Shown here: piece by piece, positions 60,601-64,000 of the stretch | Position numbering within the stretch: the first letter of the stretch is position 1 | Layout of the letters: each line of letters opens with the position of its first letter | From: Elephas maximus indicus | Taxonomy: Eukaryota; Chordata; Mammalia; Proboscidea; Elephantidae | Direction of reading: 5' to 3' | Length of the DNA: 64,000 bases | Assembly: GCF_024166365.1 (NCBI RefSeq) | Contig: NC_064831.1 | Coordinates: 50,469,768 to 50,533,767, forward strand | Notes under the pieces: model-generated | The model's database searches: none | What the model was told of the DNA's origin: nothing | The model's input: only the letters and a program-made list of their open reading frames with translations | Made by a program: the position numbers and the translations under genes

Positions 60601-61149
60601 CAGGCTGGTCCCTAAATCATGACACTCCACTGCCACGGTAACCTGAGTTACGCAGAACATCAGAGTCCCCATGTTTCCTTTTTTAGAAAGCATTAAGGAA
60701 TTCAGTGAATTACCATAAAGAGCTAAATGGATATGATTACTGTGCTGTGCTTCTTTGTGATTGTGTAATCCTCTGAATCAAAGTGCAAGGGAGAACATTA
60801 GTTCTTTCCCACAATATACCATCAAAAATAAAGATTGACCATACTGTACCTATGTGGATCTGCCTACAGCCCTAATAAATTAGGTTTTCATTAACTTTTT
60901 AAAGGGAAAAGTACTAAGTATTGGCAAAAGAGGTCCACAGAATTATTCTCATCCTCTGGGGAATCCCCCCATACAATATAAAAAAATGAAAAGCAGCTGA
61001 TTTGATAGTAGAAAATCATGTATCTTAACTACCTTCATTTAAATGAAGAGAACTTTGGTTTACACAGGAATGTATTTAATTCACTGAGAATAACAAGAGA
61101 CTCCAAGAAGGGTTACGTGCCATACGAACGCAAAGGACGTGGCCCCGTA

Positions 61150-61570
61150 CAACTCTGTAGGCAGAATAATGGTCTCCTGATCAAGTCTATGTCCCAAACC
61201 CTGAAGCCTGGGAATATATCCTACAGTAAAGCGGAACTATGGAGGCAGATGGAATTAAGGTTGCTCGTCAGCCGACCTTAAAATGGAGAGATGATCCTAG
61301 ATTATCTGAGTGGGTCCAATGAGAGGGTTCTTAAATGTGGAAGAGGGAGACGGAGAGAGTCAGAGGGAGATGTGACTGGAAGGGGTCGCACTGATGGATG
61401 TGAGAGGAACTTGACCAGAGCCTACAGAAAGGAACGCAGTCCTGCCAACACCTTGTTTTTAGCCTAGTGAGACCTATATCAGACTCCAGAGCTCTCAGGT
61501 AATATACATTTCTGTTGTTTCACTTAAGTAATCTGTGGTAATGTGCTACAAGAGCAATGGAAACTAATAA
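61150..61570 (+). mobile_element. LTR-like repeat, copy A
   Basis: GTAGGCAGAATAATGGTCTC, GGAATTAAGGTTGCTCGTCA, GATCCTAGATTATCTGAGTG, CAGTCCTGCCAACACCTTGT and TACAAGAGCAATGGAAACTA. It shares motif order with the copy at 62005-62482 and resembles the MaLR/MLT-type 'gcagaataatgg..ccaggtgggcc..cctgctgacacc..caataggaaactaata' repeat. Confidence 0.6.
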
Positions 61571-61679
61571 ACTAAATAAGGTAACGATAATCACATCTCA
61601 AAAGCACCTGGTAAATTCCATATATAAGTACTGTGCTTCACGTGAGGAAGAGAACACATAGAATAAAACCTCTGCCACA

Positions 61680-61800
61680 AAGTCACAGAATCTCAGAACT
61701 GCTAAGTACCTAGCGACTTACCGAGCTCAACATCATCATTTTACAAACCAGGAAACGGACATCCAGTTGCACAGAAAGCTAAGTGGGACAGTTAAACTAG
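61680..61800 (+). repeat. MIR fragment
   Basis: CACAGAATCTCAGAACTGCT, CATCATTTTACAAACCAGGA and AGTTGCACAGAAAGCTAAGT match MIR. Confidence 0.6.
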
Positions 61801-62004
61801 ATCTTTGAGATTTTGAGGCTTCCGAGTTATTTTCTGTTTTACCTTTTGGTAAGGGCCTAACGGGAGGAATGCAAAAGTTCACATAACAAAAGAGTTTGGT
61901 AAATGATCAGGCAGAGAACCCATATTCTAAGGTTTGCCACGAACCCTCAAGATTTTTGATCACGAGGTCCATGCTGCATCTTTATCCTGAAAGTTAAAAC
62001 AGTA

Positions 62005-62482
62005 CAGCTATGGCAGCTGAACGACCCCCACGAGGTCCACGCCCGAATCACCTGAACCTGTGAATATGTCACCTTACATGGCTTTGCAGACATGCCTAAA
62101 TTAAGGACTTCTGAGATGGGGACATCACCCGGGACTATCTGGGTAGGTCACATGACGTAATCACCAGTGTCCTGTAAGAGGAGGCAGAGGGAGATACTAC
62201 CACAGAAGGGAAGAAAGCAACGTGATGACGAAGCAGAGACTGCAATCAGGCGATCTGAAGGGGGAGGAAGGGGCTACAAGCCAGAGAACACAGGTGGTGC
62301 TAGAAGCTGAAGAAGGTAGGAAAGTGATTCTCCTACAAAGCCCCCAGGAGGAACCAGCCCTGCTGACACTGTTGTTAGCCCAGTGAAACCCATTTCAGAC
62401 TTCTGTAAGAGAATAATCTGTGTTGTTTTAAGGGACCAACTTTGTGGCAATTTGTTACAGCAGCAATAGGAAACTAATACAA
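62005..62482 (+). mobile_element. LTR-like repeat, copy B
   Basis: GAACCTGTGAATATGTCACC, ATGGCTTTGCAGACATGCCT, GATGGGGACATCACCCGGGA, CAGCCCTGCTGACACTGTTG and AGCAGCAATAGGAAACTAAT. Same family and orientation as copy A, better preserved. Confidence 0.65.
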
Positions 62483-62702
62483 TAGCCTTAGGGGAAAATG
62501 TTGCAAGCTCACTGAAGCCAGATACTATCATGTTATCTTTTTACTTGTATCTTTACAAATGCAACTTTCACACAATAAAATCAATCTCTGTTTCTAAGTT
62601 ATTTTCCTATCTATTCCTAATGGCATACTTTTAAAGTTTCTATGAATTTTCATCCAAAAAGACCAGCAGCATATCAAGGCAACTAGTCCAAAAAATACTC
62701 AC

Positions 62703-62753
62703 CTACTCAATTTCTTTAGGATGTGTTGGAGGATGTTAAATAAACTTGAAATC
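62703..62753 (-). CDS. ICE2: ICE2 51-bp internal exon
   Basis: The acceptor TTTTATTTAATAG precedes GATTTCAAG; the strong donor GTGAGT follows AGTAG. The first base completes a codon, then ISSLFNILQHILKKLS, and the last two bases AG join with C of the next exon to give Ser followed by LQEGSYLL. The joined reading is open and forms an amphipathic helix, fitting the edge of the NARG2 C-terminal domain. The phase match on both sides is the main evidence; I did not verify residues against a reference. Confidence 0.8.
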
Positions 62754-63031
62754 CTATTAAATAAAAGAAATTCACATGCAATTAAAGCACACAAAGCTTA
62801 CTCTTAACAATTGCAGTTCCTCAGGAAGAGAACTGCCCTCAGTAACAAAAGGAGCCAGTGGAAAAGATCAGGTAAAACTCAGAATATAAAGGCTCATTTC
62901 CATTTGGATTAAATTATAACATCTATTTAATTTTTTTGCCATTTCCTGATGTCTCTTCATAATCATAAAGTACCTGGCTTCGTGCCAGAGAAACTGTCAC
63001 GAGACCACTATTTTATGTTCCACTCACGTAC
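62754..63031 (-). other. ICE2: ICE2 short intron (if the micro-exon is real)
   Basis: 278 bp between the 51-bp exon and the possible 24-bp exon, donor GTACGTGAG, acceptor TTAATAG. No repeat recognised. Confidence 0.4.
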
Positions 63032-63055
63032 CTCTGAAAGTCTGCAGCAGTTTGC
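63032..63055 (-). CDS. ICE2: Possible ICE2 24-bp micro-exon
   Basis: The minus strand reads ACATTTCTAACAG, then GCAAACTGCTGCAGACTTTC and AGAG, then donor GTACGTGAG. In the needed phase it encodes QTAADFQ plus the first two bases of Arg, which joins ISSLFN of the next exon without a stop. Upstream in this frame a TAA follows within 33 bases, so the exon could not extend far to the left in gene sense. The polypyrimidine tract is weak. It could be a chance pair of splice signals; the next certain exon would then be beyond 64000. Confidence 0.45.
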
Positions 63056-63284
63056 CTGTTAGAAATGTTGGTCAGTTAGCTTCCAGAGAAGCTGATGGGC
63101 ACTCTGAATGTCTGCTGCCAGAAAAGTCACTGATGGGGATGGGGTAGTTAACCAAAAATGAAACCTAAGACATTATTGTAAATATTTCATTAGTATTCTA
63201 AAATCACCCCTTTTATTATTTCTTTTTTTAAAAGCGGTTTTCACTGGGAGAGGAGGGCAGTGGTGCAGCAGGGTACGGGAACAC

Positions 63285-63377
63285 TTTTCTATTCACATAT
63301 ATGATGTTACCTCTCAAAGAGAAGCAGACCTTTCCTATTCACATATCAAGTTACCTCTCAAGAGAAGCAGTCCTTTC
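63285..63377. repeat. Short tandem duplication, about 49-bp period
   Basis: CTATTCACATAT followed by GTTACCTCTCAAAGAGAAGC occurs once, and CTATTCACATAT followed by AAGTTACCTCTCAAGAGAAG occurs again about 49 bp later, then 'agtcctttc' against 'agacctttc'. Two units only, few differences, so a fairly young duplication. Confidence 0.8.
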
Positions 63378-63439
63378 AATGGAAGTGGACATATTTAAGT
63401 ACAGGCAGAGTTCAAGTTTAAATCTGGGAGTTTAAAAAA

Positions 63440-63690
63440 CTGTCAAGCTACAAGGCTGGAGTTACGCTGCTAGTAAGTCAGGGTGACTTCTAATCCCAAG
63501 CGGTGAACCAGACATACTCACTACCAAGCTGTGATGCTGGCTCAACTGTGCACGCTGGGACAAGTCACCCTAAGTCCCCATTTCCTCATGTATAAAATGG
63601 AGATGACACTACCACCAGCCCTTCCTAGCAAGGTGTGAGATTTAAATGAGAAAATAACGTTCACAAGTTATTTTCCATTGCATTTAGGCA
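63440..63690 (+). repeat. MIR
   Basis: AAGCTGTGATGCTGGCTCAA, TGGGACAAGTCACCCTAAGT, CCATTTCCTCATGTATAAAA and TGGAGATGACACTACCACC: the MIR core in correct order. Confidence 0.8.
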
Positions 63691-64000
63691 CTTGGAGTTC
63701 TGAGTATAATAAATTCATTTCAGCCTGATGTATCATAAAAATAATGCTTGGTAAAAGGATAGACTTTTGGAAGTTAGGATATTCAAATCAGTATACATAT
63801 TCCTGAGAGCAGAGAGAGTGCCTGTCCTTTCCCTTTCCTTCCCTGCAAAGGGGTAAGATGTGTGCTTCCCAGGAACCTCCCAGATGCCCAGCCACTCTCT
63901 TGCTCTGTCCTCCACCAACTTAAGTGGAATGCCCGGTGCTGCTGGCACGGCATTTAACGCGGAGATGACTAACACAGGTCACATGCCAGGTCGGGGGAAG

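Larger units (their letters stand above)
60054..62702 (-). other. ICE2: ICE2 intron between the 51-bp and 259-bp exons
   Basis: 2.65 kb with a MIR/L2-like stretch (60425-60600), two forward LTR-like repeats of one family (61150 and 62005) and a MIR piece (61680-61800). No exon-like frame with splice sites was seen inside. Confidence 0.75.
63056..64000 (-). other. ICE2: ICE2 intron, right window edge
   Basis: Holds a locally repeated word (TTCCTATTCACATAT-type at 63285-63305 and 63330-63350, each followed by 'gttacctctcaa.agaagcag') and a MIR at 63440-63690. No further exon is convincing before the window ends. Confidence 0.55.

Overview
The window is mammalian nuclear DNA, almost certainly from an afrotherian (elephant, manatee or hyrax type). 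About 37 recognisable copies or pieces of a tRNA-derived SINE with the AfroSINE layout are present: a tRNA-like head with gcagtggttaagagct, then 'gctgctaaccaaaaggt', a body with 'tggaaaccctatggggcag', and a tail with 'ctatgagtcgga..cgac'. An RTE-clade LINE at 41.3-44.0 kb has a matching 3' end. The species is inferred from these repeats only.

Two protein-coding genes are visible, both on the minus strand, in the same order and orientation as in human 15q22 (ANXA2, then ICE2). The 5' part of ANXA2 (annexin A2) fills about 1-27.75 kb. It has a TATA-type promoter in a CpG island, a non-coding exon 1 (ending 27707), exon 2 with the start codon (16418-16476) and exon 3 (13075-13174); exon 4 and later lie left of position 1. 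The 3' end of ICE2 (NARG2, little elongation complex subunit 2) lies at 55.0-64 kb: two firm C-terminal coding exons (59795-60053 and the last one, 55252-55380), a good 51-bp exon (62703-62753), a possible 24-bp micro-exon (63032-63055) and a 3' UTR. Exon phases agree across all the ICE2 junctions, which supports the model.

The 27 kb between the genes (27.8-55 kb) shows no gene I can defend. It holds AfroSINEs, L1 and HAL1-like pieces, the RTE element, L2 and MIR fragments and a MaLR-like LTR. Other items are an LSM5 processed pseudogene in ANXA2 intron 3, two hAT-like DNA transposon remnants, CA and ATATT microsatellites, and, in the last ICE2 intron, a long purine tract next to a minisatellite of eight 48-bp units with a two-unit higher-order pattern.

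There is no prokaryotic or viral gene cluster, no CRISPR array and no operon. Most open reading frames here are chance frames through repeats or the GC-rich island. The points most worth a second look are the RTE/SINE shared tail with a 57-bp RTE stub flanked by 22-bp target duplications, the tRNA-Gly-headed chimeric SINE, the minisatellite, the ICE2 micro-exon, and long same-strand runs of SINE insertions.
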